A stretch of 64,000 bases of DNA from the NCBI RefSeq assembly GCF_007846085.1, contig NZ_VOEJ01000006.1, positions 186,001 to 250,000 of the forward strand, read 5' to 3'. This DNA comes from Mucilaginibacter pallidiroseus. Its GTDB lineage: Bacteria; Bacteroidota; Bacteroidia; Sphingobacteriales; Sphingobacteriaceae. Under the pieces are notes generated by a model. It did no database searches. It was not told the DNA's origin and worked only from the letters and a program-made list of their open reading frames with translations. The position numbers were made by a program, and so were the translations under genes. This document shows positions 44,090 to 53,690 of the stretch, in pieces; positions within the stretch are counted from its first letter, which is position 1; every line of letters starts with the position of its first letter.

Positions 44090-44353
44090 TTATTTTAATG
44101 AGTCTGTAACATAAGGTAATAAACCGATGTGGCGTGCGCGTTTAACCGCTTGGGCCACTTTACGCTGAAACTTCAAAGAAGTACCTGTTAAACGGCGTGG
44201 TAATACTTTACCCTGGTCGTTAACAAACTTTAAAAGGAAGTTTGCGTCTTTGTAATCGATATACTTAATACCATTCTTTTTAAAACGGCAGTATTTTTTA
44301 CGGTTATCCTCCACTTTTGGAGCGGTAACGTATTTAATTTGGTCGTTTGCCAT
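44090..44353 (-). CDS. rpsR: 30S ribosomal protein S18
   Basis: 87 aa; KKYCRFKKNGIKYIDYKDANFLLKFVNDQGKVLPRRLTG is the S18 pattern. Its ATG overlaps the rpsF stop region. Confidence 0.98.
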   Translation of the reverse strand: MANDQIKYVTAPKVEDNRKKYCRFKKNGIKYIDYKDANFLLKFVNDQGKVLPRRLTGTSLKFQRKVAQAVKRARHIGLLPYVTDSLK

Positions 44354-44718
44354 TAGTTGTTTTCCTCCACTTTAGCTGCAGGTTTTTTGTTAAAAGCACC
44401 GCTGCGTTTTTTGTCGTTGTAAGCAATGGCATGTTTGTCCAATGCGATGGTTAAGAAACGCAGAACGCGCTCATCACGTCTGAAAGCAATTTCCAGTTTG
44501 TTAATTAAATCACCCGGAGCCTTGTATTCAGTTAAGTGATAGTACCCTGTAGTTTTCTTTTGGATTGGGTACGCTAATTTTCTCAAACCCCAATTATCCT
44601 CTTGGACAATTTCGGCTCCGCCATCAGTAAGTACTTTTGTGAATTTGGCAATTGCCTCTTTCGCAACGTCTTCTGATAACAACGGGGTTAGAACGATCAC
44701 GGTTTCGTACTGTTGCAT
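44353..44718 (-). CDS. rpsF: 30S ribosomal protein S6
   Basis: 121 aa; [37 protein letters not shown] and [11 protein letters not shown] fit S6. First gene of the operon with S18 and L9, under a clear promoter (44762-44792). Confidence 0.98.
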   Translation of the reverse strand: MQQYETVIVLTPLLSEDVAKEAIAKFTKVLTDGGAEIVQEDNWGLRKLAYPIQKKTTGYYHLTEYKAPGDLINKLEIAFRRDERVLRFLTIALDKHAIAYNDKKRSGAFNKKPAAKVEENN

Positions 44719-44761
44719 TATTATTTTGATTTTTAATTAATTACCCGGTATATCGGGGCTG

Positions 44762-44792
44762 CAAATGTACAAAGTGTTTTTGTATTTATCAA
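44762..44792 (-). promoter_or_regulatory. Promoter of the rpsF operon
   Basis: On the minus strand TTG (44792-44790), 20-bp spacer, TACATTTG (44769-44762): matches TTG-N19-21-TAnnTTTG. Expected start near 44757, leader about 39 nt. Confidence 0.7.
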
Positions 44793-44838
44793 GCCGTAAA
44801 TTATTGTAATTTGTAGGCATCAAACTTTATTACACAAT

Positions 44839-45447
44839 ATGAAAAAACCTTTGCTACTGCTGCTATTTGTTTTTGCAACTTACCCGTTGTTTGCACAGCG
44901 TACAGTTGGCCCTGTTGAGCAAAAGCTTACCGATAACTTATGTGCTTGTTTAAATAAGCTTGACATGGGCAAAATTGCCAACAAGCAGGAAGCCGAACAG
45001 GCCTTTATGGATTGCTTTATGGGGCAAATGGACCTGGCTGAGGATTTGGCAAAGGAGCGGGGAATTGAACTTACTGATAAGGCAGAGATGCATAAAGTAG
45101 GTGTTGACGTGGGCAAAAACCTCTTAAATCAAAAATGCGAAAGCTTCCTGAAACTGGCTGTTAAAATGGCCGCAAAAGATAACGCTGGCGAGGCGTGGTC
45201 AATATCTAGGGGGGTGTTTAAAAGGGTAGATAAAAGCGGCTATACATATCTTGTAATAAGCGAAGGCGGCAGCGAGAAAACTTATTTATGGCTAAGGCAG
45301 TTTCCTGGATCGGAAGCGTTTATGGGTGCTGCAACCAAGCTTGTGGGCAAAAAGGTAAAAATTACCTGGCTAAATATGGAAGTTTATCTGCCATCGGCAA
45401 AGGGATACTATCAGCTAAAGGAAATCAAGCAGGTTGATATCTTGTGA
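44839..45447 (+). CDS. Hypothetical exported protein
   Basis: 202 aa with a signal peptide (about 1-19, ending PLFAQ). Residues 20-120 are helical with three Cys (DNLCACLNKL, AFMDCF, NQKCESF); the C-terminal half is beta-rich (GYTYLVISEGGSEKTYLWLRQFPGSEAF, KVKITWLNMEVYLPS). I know no family. Periplasmic or surface location inferred. Confidence 0.75.
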   Translation: MKKPLLLLLFVFATYPLFAQRTVGPVEQKLTDNLCACLNKLDMGKIANKQEAEQAFMDCFMGQMDLAEDLAKERGIELTDKAEMHKVGVDVGKNLLNQKCESFLKLAVKMAAKDNAGEAWSISRGVFKRVDKSGYTYLVISEGGSEKTYLWLRQFPGSEAFMGAATKLVGKKVKITWLNMEVYLPSAKGYYQLKEIKQVDIL

Positions 45448-45530
45448 TCCAAACACGCGATCAGCTTTTTTGCTTGAACGCAAAACTTATTAAGCTGTTA
45501 AACGTCTTTTTTAGTAAAAACAAATAGGCT

Positions 45531-45779
45531 ATGCTATCAGAAAATAATAACCAGCCAGATCAGTCGGACGATTTATCTGATGACCTGAATCTTAACGATC
45601 ATGACACACCAGCCGGGCTGGGCGGCCCTTTGGAAGGTGCATGGGATGATGAGGACGATGACGACTTTGATGACCAGATGGAAACCCGTAACGACCTCAA
45701 CGAAATACGTGTAGGAGACGATCTTGGCGAGCCCGACCCGGAAGATGACGACCATCTGCCGGATGATGATTTGCAATAG
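45531..45779 (+). CDS. Small very acidic hypothetical protein
   Basis: 82 aa, about one third Asp and Glu, no clear fold; contains DDEDDDDFDDQMETR and PEDDDHLPDDD. Likely disordered. Upstream of dnaX by 69 bp, same strand, maybe co-transcribed. A similar acidic protein lies beyond dnaX on the other strand. Confidence 0.6.
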   Translation: MLSENNNQPDQSDDLSDDLNLNDHDTPAGLGGPLEGAWDDEDDDDFDDQMETRNDLNEIRVGDDLGEPDPEDDDHLPDDDLQ

Positions 45780-45848
45780 ACTCTGGCACTTCAAATTACA
45801 CACAATTGGCATTAAGGGTTTCAGGTAAAGCAATTTCTTGTTACCTTT

Positions 45849-47684
45849 ATGCCTGTGGATAATTTCATAGTTTCGGCTCGTAAATACCGCCCGGCAACGT
45901 TCGAAACCGTTGTAGGCCAGCAACATATCACCAATACGTTAAAAAACGCTATTAGGAATAATCAGCTGGCGCAGGCGTTTTTGTTCTGCGGGCCGCGTGG
46001 GGTTGGTAAAACAACTTGCGCACGTATCCTGGCAAAAACCATTAATTGCACCAATCTGCAACCCAATGGCGAGGCCTGTGGCGAGTGCGATAGCTGCCGG
46101 GCTTTCCAAAACGGTAATTCCTTTAATGTACATGAGCTTGATGCGGCATCAAACAACTCGGTTGATGATATCCGCAGTCTTATAGAGCAGGTGCGTATAC
46201 CACCGCAAGCTGCCCGTTACAAGGTTTATATCATAGATGAGGTGCACATGCTGTCGCAGGCGGCGTTTAACGCTTTTCTGAAAACGCTTGAGGAGCCACC
46301 TAACTACGCTATATTTATATTAGCCACTACCGAGAAGCACAAAATACTTCCAACTATTTTATCCCGTTGCCAGATATTTGATTTTAACCGTATCAGGGTA
46401 GAGGATATGGCCGGGCACCTGGCCAATATTGCCTATAAAGAAAACATTAAGTATGAAGATGACGGCCTGCACATTATTGCTCAAAAAGCTGACGGTGGTT
46501 TAAGGGACGCTTTATCAATGTTTGACCAGATAGTGAGCTTTAGCGGTGCAAACGTTACATACCGTGCGGTTATTGACAATCTCAACATACTCGATTACGA
46601 TTATTACTTTAATGTAACTGCAAAGCTATTGGCTGAAGATAGCGCCGCTACGCTTTTGCTGTTCGATGAAATACTTTCAAAAGGTTTTGACGGGGCACAT
46701 TTTATATCCGGTCTGTCCGAGCATTTGCGCAACCTGCTTGTTGGTAAGGATGCATCGACCATAAAACTGCTCGAGGTTAGCGAAACCATCAAGTCCAAAT
46801 ACTTGCAGCAATCGCAGGCTGCGTCGGTATCATTCCTGTTATCGGCAATGAATATTGCCAACCAGTGCGATCTCAATTATAAGCTAAGTAAAAATCAGCG
46901 TTTACAGGTTGAGCTTGCTTTGCTTAAAATGAGCCACCTGCAATCGGTATTTGATATGGCTTCGGCCCCTGTGCAACAGGTAGCTGCCCCAGACGGGGAG
47001 CTAAAAAAAAAACCTGATACCACAGTAAATCAGTCTCAAAACCCGCCTGCAGATGCTGTTTCGGTTATGCGGGATGCGCCTGTAAGCTATAATACCGCCA
47101 AAGCAACACCGCCTTTACAAAGCCAAGGTGCTGCACCTGCTAAAGTAGATACCGCGCCCGCGCAAGCGGCCGTTGCGGAAAAGGCTCGGGTGTTTATACC
47201 CAACTTGCATGCATCGGCGTCATCAATAAAAATACCGTCGTTAAAGGAGCTTACCAAGAAGGTTGAAGAAGCTGCGCAAGAGGAGGAAGACCCTTATTTA
47301 AAGGGCAGTGATAAGGAAGCCTTTACTGTAGATCAGTTCTTGCAACTTTGGAACAACTTCGGCGTTAAGCTAAAGGCCGAAGGTAAAGCAGCAGGCTTAT
47401 ACACCATATTTACATCTATAAAGCCCATTGCCGTCGGTCCCGAAACTTTTGAGGTTGTTGTTTCAACCAAAGTGCAGGAAGCTGCATTCAGGGACATTCG
47501 GCCGGAGCTGCATAACTTTTTACGCAGCAGTCTCCGCAATTTTACCGTGGAAGTAAATTCGAAAGTAGAAGAAACTAATACTGTGCGTAAACCCTACACC
47601 TCAATGGAGAAGTTTCAGTACCTGGCCGCAAAAAATCCAAGCCTTATTGAACTGAAGAACAAGTTTAACCTGGATTTCGATTAG
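45849..47684 (+). CDS. dnaX: DNA polymerase III subunit gamma/tau
   Basis: 611 aa. AAA+ clamp-loader domain: Walker A G48-PRGVGKT55, zinc cysteines C67, C77, C80, C83, DEVHMLSQ and the arginine-finger region SRCQIF. A Pro/Ala/Gln-rich linker (about 375-450) separates it from a C-terminal tau-like domain (about 480-611). The chromosome-replication clamp loader. Followed by three REP-like repeats. Confidence 0.97.
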   Translation: MPVDNFIVSARKYRPATFETVVGQQHITNTLKNAIRNNQLAQAFLFCGPRGVGKTTCARILAKTINCTNLQPNGEACGECDSCRAFQNGNSFNVHELDAASNNSVDDIRSLIEQVRIPPQAARYKVYIIDEVHMLSQAAFNAFLKTLEEPPNYAIFILATTEKHKILPTILSRCQIFDFNRIRVEDMAGHLANIAYKENIKYEDDGLHIIAQKADGGLRDALSMFDQIVSFSGANVTYRAVIDNLNILDYDYYFNVTAKLLAEDSAATLLLFDEILSKGFDGAHFISGLSEHLRNLLVGKDASTIKLLEVSETIKSKYLQQSQAASVSFLLSAMNIANQCDLNYKLSKNQRLQVELALLKMSHLQSVFDMASAPVQQVAAPDGELKKKPDTTVNQSQNPPADAVSVMRDAPVSYNTAKATPPLQSQGAAPAKVDTAPAQAAVAEKARVFIPNLHASASSIKIPSLKELTKKVEEAAQEEEDPYLKGSDKEAFTVDQFLQLWNNFGVKLKAEGKAAGLYTIFTSIKPIAVGPETFEVVVSTKVQEAAFRDIRPELHNFLRSSLRNFTVEVNSKVEETNTVRKPYTSMEKFQYLAAKNPSLIELKNKFNLDFD

Positions 47685-47691
47685 GGTAATC

Positions 47692-47764
47692 GTGCTGAAC
47701 TTGTTTCAGCATCCCACGGGCATAGCAAACGGATATGATAAGATGCCGATATATATCGGCATGA
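47692..47764 (+). repeat. REP-like repeat, copy 1
   Basis: Begins GTGCTGAACTTGTTTCAGCA (TGCTGAA/TTCAGCA hairpin) and ends with a second hairpin (ATGCCGAT/ATCGGCAT, slightly altered here). Same unit three times in the gap after dnaX. Confidence 0.85.
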
Positions 47765-47803
47765 GCTTATTGCGTTTTGATTATTACGCGCCGTCAAATA
47801 GGT

Positions 47804-47877
47804 CATGCTGAACTTGTTTCAGCATCCCACGGGCATAGCAATCGGGTATGATGAGATGCCGATATGCATCGGCATGA
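47804..47877 (+). repeat. REP-like repeat, copy 2
   Basis: About 74 bp. Same two hairpins as copy 1; the second has an 8-bp perfect stem (ATGCCGAT, ATCGGCAT). Confidence 0.85.
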
Positions 47878-47914
47878 CTTAGTTTTGTTGATTGATACCA
47901 ATATTCAATATCGT

Positions 47915-47989
47915 CGTGCTGAACTTGTTTCAGCATCCCAAGTGCATTTAAGACGGATATGATGAGATGCCGATATGCATCGGCATGAC
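47915..47989 (+). repeat. REP-like repeat, copy 3
   Basis: Same unit as copies 1 and 2 with several substitutions between the two hairpins. Copies are separated by 40 and 38 bp of unrelated sequence, so this is not a CRISPR array. Confidence 0.85.
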
Positions 47990-48000
47990 CGCTTGGCTTT

Positions 48001-48039
48001 AAACAAAAGGAGGCGCTTACAAAGCGCCTCCTTTTGTTT
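48001..48039. terminator. Bidirectional terminator, 18-bp perfect hairpin
   Basis: Arms 48001-48018 and 48022-48039 (AAACAAAAGGAGGCGCTT and its complement), 3-nt loop, T-rich on both ends. Confidence 0.85.
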
Positions 48040-48463
48040 ATGCAACGTCGTTAGGTTTATCGTTGATAGGGTAACCTTCTTCGTCAAGGTCGTCGCGGTC
48101 ATCTTCCGGTGTATGAGCAAGGGCCTCATCACGCGGGTCAAGCTCTACTATTTTTCCACTGTCAATGTGCATTCCCAATGATTCCGCATCGGTTTCAAGC
48201 GATCTGCCGGTATCAAACTCGCCTTTTACATCATATGGGTTGGCTTCATCATAGGTCGAATCAAAGTCCTCGCCGTTTTTTGCACTGGTATCATATGGAT
48301 CTGGATGGTCATAATCCTCGTCTTCGCCTTTAACATCCAATTCGTAGCTGTCAAGCTCTTCGTTGTAGTTTAGGTTATCATTATCAAGATTGTCGTTGGT
48401 TTCGGTTGAGTTATCAAGATCTTCCGGATCAATGCTTAACTCGTGGTCTTTATCAGTTGCCAT
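48038..48463 (-). CDS. Acidic hypothetical protein
   Basis: 141 aa from the ATG at 48463 (longer frame to 48508 is unlikely). Rich in Asp, Glu and Asn, with a repeated Y-D/Y-E pattern (NYNEELDSYELD, DPYDTSA, NPYDVKG); predicted disordered. No membrane segment. Converges on dnaX; compare the acidic protein at 45531. Function unknown. Confidence 0.65.
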   Translation of the reverse strand: MATDKDHELSIDPEDLDNSTETNDNLDNDNLNYNEELDSYELDVKGEDEDYDHPDPYDTSAKNGEDFDSTYDEANPYDVKGEFDTGRSLETDAESLGMHIDSGKIVELDPRDEALAHTPEDDRDDLDEEGYPINDKPNDVA

Positions 48464-48543
48464 AGGTTTTTGTTTTGTATAGTTGTTATACATTAAAAAC
48501 CCTGCCACATCACTTTGTTTTACAAAAGATTTTTTAACCCGTG

Positions 48544-49257
48544 TTAGTAATGGATTTGCTTGCCTGCCGAGGTATAGCCGCCTAATGCAAATTTTACGCC
48601 GATGCTGTATTGGATAAATTTATCCTTACTGCGCCCCGCGTTAAAGCCGTCAACATTATCGCCAAATACATAATTGTATTGTGCGCCAAGGTCAATTTTG
48701 GTTGATGGTTCGTTATACTGGTTAAATATTTTTATTTCGTAGCCTAATCGTACCGGGATATATAACTCGCTCGATTTATCCTCGCCGCCTGTATAATAGC
48801 CGTAATGGTTTGGATCCGTAGACGTACGGTTCACATCGCGTATATCATTTACTATATAGCCAAAGCCCGATGACAGGTAGATGTTTTTGGCAAAGTTCAT
48901 CAATTGGCTGCCCGAGTAATCAATTAACTCCCCTGCCTGCAGTTGGCCCCTAAATACAATGGTTTTATAGATGTTTTTAAAATACCTGCCCGATTCGCTC
49001 TCTGGCTTGCCACCTTCCATGCTTCCAGCCTGTATTTCTACAACGTAGTTTACAAAGGGGCTGTGGTTATAAGTAAAATTTACAAATGCGGCCGGCGTGG
49101 TTTTAATGCTTTCGGCATCACCAATAACGCGATTAGCCACAGCGCCCAGCCCAAAATCGTACTGTGCGTAATTGAAGCCCAACTGCGCCTTTGATACGGT
49201 TGATATGAAACACATCAGTAATATAAGCAAGGGTGTTTTATAAAGCAACTTTATCAT
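48544..49257 (-). CDS. Hypothetical outer-membrane beta-barrel protein
   Basis: 237 aa from the ATG at 49257 (the longer frame would need TTG). Signal peptide (about 1-24), then amphipathic strands with aromatic girdles (LGFNYAQYDFGLGAVAN, NIYLSSGFGYIVND, LGYEIKIFNQYN). Small barrel, probably 8-10 strands, common in Bacteroidota; cargo unknown. Confidence 0.75.
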   Translation of the reverse strand: MIKLLYKTPLLILLMCFISTVSKAQLGFNYAQYDFGLGAVANRVIGDAESIKTTPAAFVNFTYNHSPFVNYVVEIQAGSMEGGKPESESGRYFKNIYKTIVFRGQLQAGELIDYSGSQLMNFAKNIYLSSGFGYIVNDIRDVNRTSTDPNHYGYYTGGEDKSSELYIPVRLGYEIKIFNQYNEPSTKIDLGAQYNYVFGDNVDGFNAGRSKDKFIQYSIGVKFALGGYTSAGKQIHY

Positions 49258-49464
49258 ATTGGGCAATAAGTATTGTAAATGGCAGGTGTAAATTTCTATA
49301 AAAATAACATCAAAGTTTTAAAAACCAACTGTCTGCCGGTATTTATTATGTTTACGGCCTGGTGCCAGCGCGTGTTTAACTTTTCTTTAATTATTATTGG
49401 TAAACCACTAAGCCATTTTATTTTTTTAAGTTGGCGGCGTTTTACCTTACAAAATATTTTTATG

Positions 49465-49472
49465 TAAGTTTG
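49465..49472 (+). promoter_or_regulatory. -7 box for icd
   Basis: TAAGTTTG fits TAnnTTTG; leader to the ATG about 30 nt. The -33 element is weak. Confidence 0.4.
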
Positions 49473-49507
49473 AAACCGTTAAAACTGAAATAACCACAAA
49501 AACAGGT

Positions 49508-50737
49508 ATGTCAAAAATTAAAGTACAAAACCCGGTAGTTGAACTGGATGGCGATGAAATGACACGCATCATCTGGAAATTCATAAAAGATAAATTGATT
49601 GTTCCTTACCTCGACCTTGATATTAAATATTACGATTTAGGTATCGAGTATCGTGATGAAACTGATGATCAGGTAACTGTTGATGCTGCAAACGCTATTT
49701 TACAATATGGTGTAGGTATTAAATGTGCTACCATCACACCAGATGAACAACGCGTAGAGGAGTTTGGCCTTAAACAAATGTGGAGATCGCCAAATGGTAC
49801 TATCCGTAACATACTTGACGGTACTGTATTTCGTGAGCCTATTGTAATGAGCAATGTGCCGCGTTTAGTACCAAACTGGACAGCCCCAATCTGCATTGGC
49901 CGCCACGCTTTTGGCGACCAGTACCGCGCTACCGACTTTGTAACTAAAGGTAAAGGTAAATTAACCGTTAAGTTTACGCCCGAAGATGGCGGCCCGGAGC
50001 AATCGTTCGAGGTGTTTAACTTTAAAGGTGATGGTGTTGCTTTAACAATGTACAACACTGATGAGTCTATCAAAGGTTTTGCCCATGCTTGCTTTAACCA
50101 GGCGTTGATGAAAGGCTGGCCGTTATACCTGTCAACAAAAAACACCATCCTTAAAAAATATGATGGTCGTTTCAAAGATATCTTTGAAGAGATCTATCAA
50201 AACGATTACAAAGCTAAGTTTGATGAAGCCGGTATTATTTATGAGCACCGCCTTATTGATGACATGGTTGCATCGGCCCTTAAATGGAACGGTAACTTTG
50301 TTTGGGCTTGTAAAAACTACGATGGCGACGTACAGAGCGATACCGTAGCACAAGGTTTTGGTTCATTAGGTTTAATGACATCTACCTTGGTTACACCAGA
50401 TGGTAACGTAATGGAAGCCGAAGCTGCGCACGGTACCGTAACACGCCACTACCGCGAGCACCAGGCGGGCCGCCCAACATCTACCAACCCAATTGCATCT
50501 ATATTTGCATGGACACGTGGTTTAGAGTTCCGCGGTAAGTTGGACAACAACCAGGAACTGATTGATTTTTGCCATACCCTTGAGCAGGTTTGTATCGAAA
50601 CTGTTGAAAGCGGCAAAATGACCAAAGATTTGGCTATCACCATTAAACCTAAGGTTGAGCACGGTACCGATTACCTGTACACCGAAGAGTTTTTGGAAGC
50701 GATTGACGAAAACTTGAAAGCAAAATTGGGTAAATAA
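49508..50737 (+). CDS. icd: NADP-dependent isocitrate dehydrogenase
   Basis: 409 aa; starts like eukaryotic-type IDH ([23 protein letters not shown]), with [12 protein letters not shown] and the metal/substrate region. TCA cycle: isocitrate to 2-oxoglutarate with NADPH. Monocistronic, strong terminator after it. Confidence 0.97.
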   Translation: MSKIKVQNPVVELDGDEMTRIIWKFIKDKLIVPYLDLDIKYYDLGIEYRDETDDQVTVDAANAILQYGVGIKCATITPDEQRVEEFGLKQMWRSPNGTIRNILDGTVFREPIVMSNVPRLVPNWTAPICIGRHAFGDQYRATDFVTKGKGKLTVKFTPEDGGPEQSFEVFNFKGDGVALTMYNTDESIKGFAHACFNQALMKGWPLYLSTKNTILKKYDGRFKDIFEEIYQNDYKAKFDEAGIIYEHRLIDDMVASALKWNGNFVWACKNYDGDVQSDTVAQGFGSLGLMTSTLVTPDGNVMEAEAAHGTVTRHYREHQAGRPTSTNPIASIFAWTRGLEFRGKLDNNQELIDFCHTLEQVCIETVESGKMTKDLAITIKPKVEHGTDYLYTEEFLEAIDENLKAKLGK

Positions 50738-50759
50738 TTTTTGCCTTAATACTTTTAAC

Positions 50760-50790
50760 AAAGCCCGGTTTGCTTAGCATGCCGGGCTTT
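50760..50790 (+). terminator. Terminator after icd
   Basis: AAAGCCCGG at 50760-50768 pairs with CCGGGCTTT at 50782-50790, followed by TGTTTTG. Confidence 0.8.
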
Positions 50791-50866
50791 TGTTTTGAAG
50801 GTAATTTACATTATGGATAAAATATTGGCAGATTTGCATATTTTTAGGATAAAATACTACTAACCC

Positions 50867-51355
50867 GTGCGCCACTACCTTTCACTCATTTTATTGTTTT
50901 TGCCGCCATTATTTTTTATAGTATTACTAATTGCATTGGGTAAACAAAGCAACATTCATTTTGATACAGAATTCCCCTATCTACCCTGGCAATTTGTCTT
51001 AATGGGCGTGTTTGGCATTATAGCTACTGCTGGCGGTGTTTTAGACTGGCGTTACCATCGTAACCCGCTCAACATGAAAATACCCAAAAAAGAGCGAGAT
51101 GCCGAAGCCGCAGCACTGGGCCTGGGTGGGATACCCATGTTTTTATTAATGTGGTTTGCTATGGTCAGTTCATCGCCTAAAATATATCTCATACCCATAC
51201 TATTGGTACTTATCTACACCGTTGTCGCTATTTGTTATGATGAGTTTGTGTTTCATATAAAACGCTGTACTAAAATTGAAAATATTTATCATCGTATGTT
51301 GGTTTTGGGTAACGGTATTGCATGGCTTTGTTGGTTTAATTATATCTATGGATAG
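50867..51355 (+). CDS. Hypothetical membrane protein
   Basis: 162 aa, GTG start. About four membrane helices (YLSLILLFLPPLFFIVLLI; FVLMGVFGIIATAGGV; GGIPMFLLMWFAMV; IYLIPILLVLIYTVVAICY). Family unknown. Its TAG is directly followed by the next ATG, so an operon with the three genes downstream is inferred. Confidence 0.7.
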   Translation: MRHYLSLILLFLPPLFFIVLLIALGKQSNIHFDTEFPYLPWQFVLMGVFGIIATAGGVLDWRYHRNPLNMKIPKKERDAEAAALGLGGIPMFLLMWFAMVSSSPKIYLIPILLVLIYTVVAICYDEFVFHIKRCTKIENIYHRMLVLGNGIAWLCWFNYIYG

Positions 51356-51883
51356 ATGTATTATCAAACACTCATTAAAAAAAGCAGCGCACACTTAAGC
51401 ACGCTACCCATAAGCAGCCAAACCAAAATCAGCACTAACGTTTTCAGTTCCGGCGCCTTGTGGATGCATCAAAGGCTTAATGAAATAACTAGCTCAAACA
51501 GGGGATTGTTGACAAATATTAATTTTGCTTTCTATGGACTACTTAAATATTCTATAAGTCTTGCGCTTTGTATTGCATCTGCAATCCTATTTTATAAACT
51601 GCATCCTCTGTTTATTCCGTTGTGTGTAATTGTGTTTTATTTGGCCGAAGTTCAATTTCTTTTTTTATTTCCGCTGATATTAGAAGGTGTGCAAACACCA
51701 ATATTAACAAGCATTAAACAGACTTATAAAACAGGTATTATAAAATGTGCAGCCAATATTTTGCCTATTGGTGCCTATATGCTTTTTGGCCTGTTCAACA
51801 AAAAAGCACCACTTAAAAATTGGTATATAGGATGCATGTGCGTTTTGATATGGTATAACGATGAGGTTAGAAGTAGGCTATAA
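51356..51883 (+). CDS. Hypothetical membrane protein
   Basis: 175 aa with about four membrane segments in the second half (SISLALCIASAILFY, LFIPLCVIVFYLAEVQFLFLFPLIL, ILPIGAYMLFGLF, WYIGCMCVLIW). Starts at the base after the previous stop, and its end overlaps the metallophosphoesterase by 23 bp. No family recognised. Confidence 0.7.
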   Translation: MYYQTLIKKSSAHLSTLPISSQTKISTNVFSSGALWMHQRLNEITSSNRGLLTNINFAFYGLLKYSISLALCIASAILFYKLHPLFIPLCVIVFYLAEVQFLFLFPLILEGVQTPILTSIKQTYKTGIIKCAANILPIGAYMLFGLFNKKAPLKNWYIGCMCVLIWYNDEVRSRL

Positions 51884-52562
51884 TCATCCATTTGAAGTGC
51901 GTGAATACAAATTCAACACCAGGGGTTTAACCAATATTGATATTCTCTTTATATCTGACTTACATCTTAATGGATACTGCGGTAGGCTTATTGAATCATT
52001 AATCAATAAGGTACGCAGGTTAAACCCCCATATAGTGCTTTTGGGTGGCGATTATGTTGATACTAAGAGCGGATTGGAGTTGCTTTCACAATTACTTAAC
52101 GGCATTGCTGTTGGCCGCCATGTATTAGCCATTGCAGGAAATCATGATTACTTTTTTGGATTGAAAAGAATATGGCAGGTAATGACAGATTATGGCGTAA
52201 ACTGGATTGAAAAGCATCACGCTGTAATTAATATCAATGGTTTTAATATACGGGTAAACGGAAATATATCTGAAATAGCTATCCCGAAATGCGATATAAA
52301 CATCCTGTTATTACATAAACCAATTGATGAAAAGTTATTTGCAGGTGCTTATGATATTGTTTTTGCCGGACATTTGCATGGATGCCAGGCTGTTTTTTGG
52401 GAAACAGAAAAAGGATTATATCCGGGCCGCTACATATACAAATGGAATGTAAAACATGTGATAACCGACAATTTCATCTACTTAATTAGCAAAGGTATTG
52501 GAGATACGCTGCCAATACGTTATAACTGCAAAAAAGATATTATTTTAGTTAACACAATCTAA
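51861..52562 (+). CDS. Metallophosphoesterase
   Basis: 233 aa. Metal motifs D-x-H in FISDLHLNG, GGDYVD, GNHDYFF, and GHLHGCQ, as in YkuE-type calcineurin-like enzymes. No membrane helix or signal peptide. Overlaps the upstream membrane-protein gene. Substrate unknown. Confidence 0.9.
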   Translation: MRLEVGYNHPFEVREYKFNTRGLTNIDILFISDLHLNGYCGRLIESLINKVRRLNPHIVLLGGDYVDTKSGLELLSQLLNGIAVGRHVLAIAGNHDYFFGLKRIWQVMTDYGVNWIEKHHAVININGFNIRVNGNISEIAIPKCDINILLLHKPIDEKLFAGAYDIVFAGHLHGCQAVFWETEKGLYPGRYIYKWNVKHVITDNFIYLISKGIGDTLPIRYNCKKDIILVNTI

Positions 52563-52577
52563 CCCTTAAAAACGAAG

Positions 52578-53537
52578 ATGAAAATAACCTTTGCAATAAT
52601 TTTAGCCTCTGTTTACGGATTAATTATCAGGTTAATGTTTGGTTTTTTGAGCGATGTGCTGGAGATAATGAGCATATCTTTTTTGTTTATTTTACCATCG
52701 TTAATAGGCTTCTTAACTATTATTTTACTCCCTTTACGTGCTGTAAAGAACCGGACCAGGGCCTTTTTTTTACCCTGGTTAACCTCGCTGCTGCTATTTA
52801 TTATCACGGTTCTATTTTCTGTTGAAGGGGTAATTTGCTGGGTAATGGTTTATCCGTTTTTTTCAACAATGGCGGGTATAGATGGAATAATAGCTTATCA
52901 GTTCAAATCAAATAAGCTAAAAAAGGGTACAGACAATCCGAAGCTTAAACTATCATTATTGGCTATTTTGCCTCTATTTGCAGGTTTGCTTGAGCGCGAT
53001 GCGAGTTCCGCCACAAGCCAATATCAGTTAAGCCGGTCTGTAGTTATTGAAGCGTCAACGGTGGCCGTTTGGAATAAGATAACCCATATCAGGTTAATAA
53101 GCAGCAATGAAAATCGTTCGTTATTTACCGATGTTGTAGGTTTTCCACGGCATACAAGTACGGTTATTGATACCCTTATTGCCGGCGGCCATCGTAAAGC
53201 CATGTTTGAAAAGGGGCTGTATTTTGACGAGGTGATAACAGAGCTTAAGCCTCTTCAACTGCTAACCGTTGCCATAAAAGCCTAGCCTGAGAAAATACCA
53301 CCCAATGTACTTGATGAACACGTAGTTGTCGGCGGCAGGCATATAAGCATATTGAATGATTCATACCAATTAACCAAATTGCCCGGCAACAAGTGTATTT
53401 TGAAGTTAAAAAGTACCTATACCATTAGTACTCCGTTTAATTGGTATGCTGAATTTTGGGCCAATATTGTAATCAGTGATATCTTGAAAAGTGAATTAAC
53501 ATTAATTAGAAACAGAGCAATAAGTAAAAATATATAA
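52578..53537 (+). pseudogene. Membrane/SRPBCC-like gene interrupted by an in-frame amber codon
   Basis: A 235-codon frame ends at TAG (53283-53285) but the same frame continues for 84 codons to 53537 with coherent sequence (PPNVLDEHVVVGG ... STPFNWYAEFWANIVISDI). The first half has four or so membrane helices; the second (about 150 on) resembles a SRPBCC/polyketide-cyclase fold. Original product probably 319 aa. A nonsense mutation, or read-through, is inferred. Last gene of the 50.9-53.5 kb cluster. Confidence 0.7.
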
Positions 53538-53690
53538 GCCGTTGCAATTGCTTTAAAATACGAGAGTTAAGCTGATAGCAAATTTAAAAACCGTAATTAT
53601 AGCTGTTGAAAAAAGTATAACTTAGCCGCCAATTAGCACTCTTATACAATTAAGCAGGTGCAATATTTATCTTAAAATACAACATCAGTC

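Noticed and set aside
47692..47989. CRISPR array
   Set aside because: Only three units of about 75 bp with internal hairpins, unequal gaps, and no cas genes.
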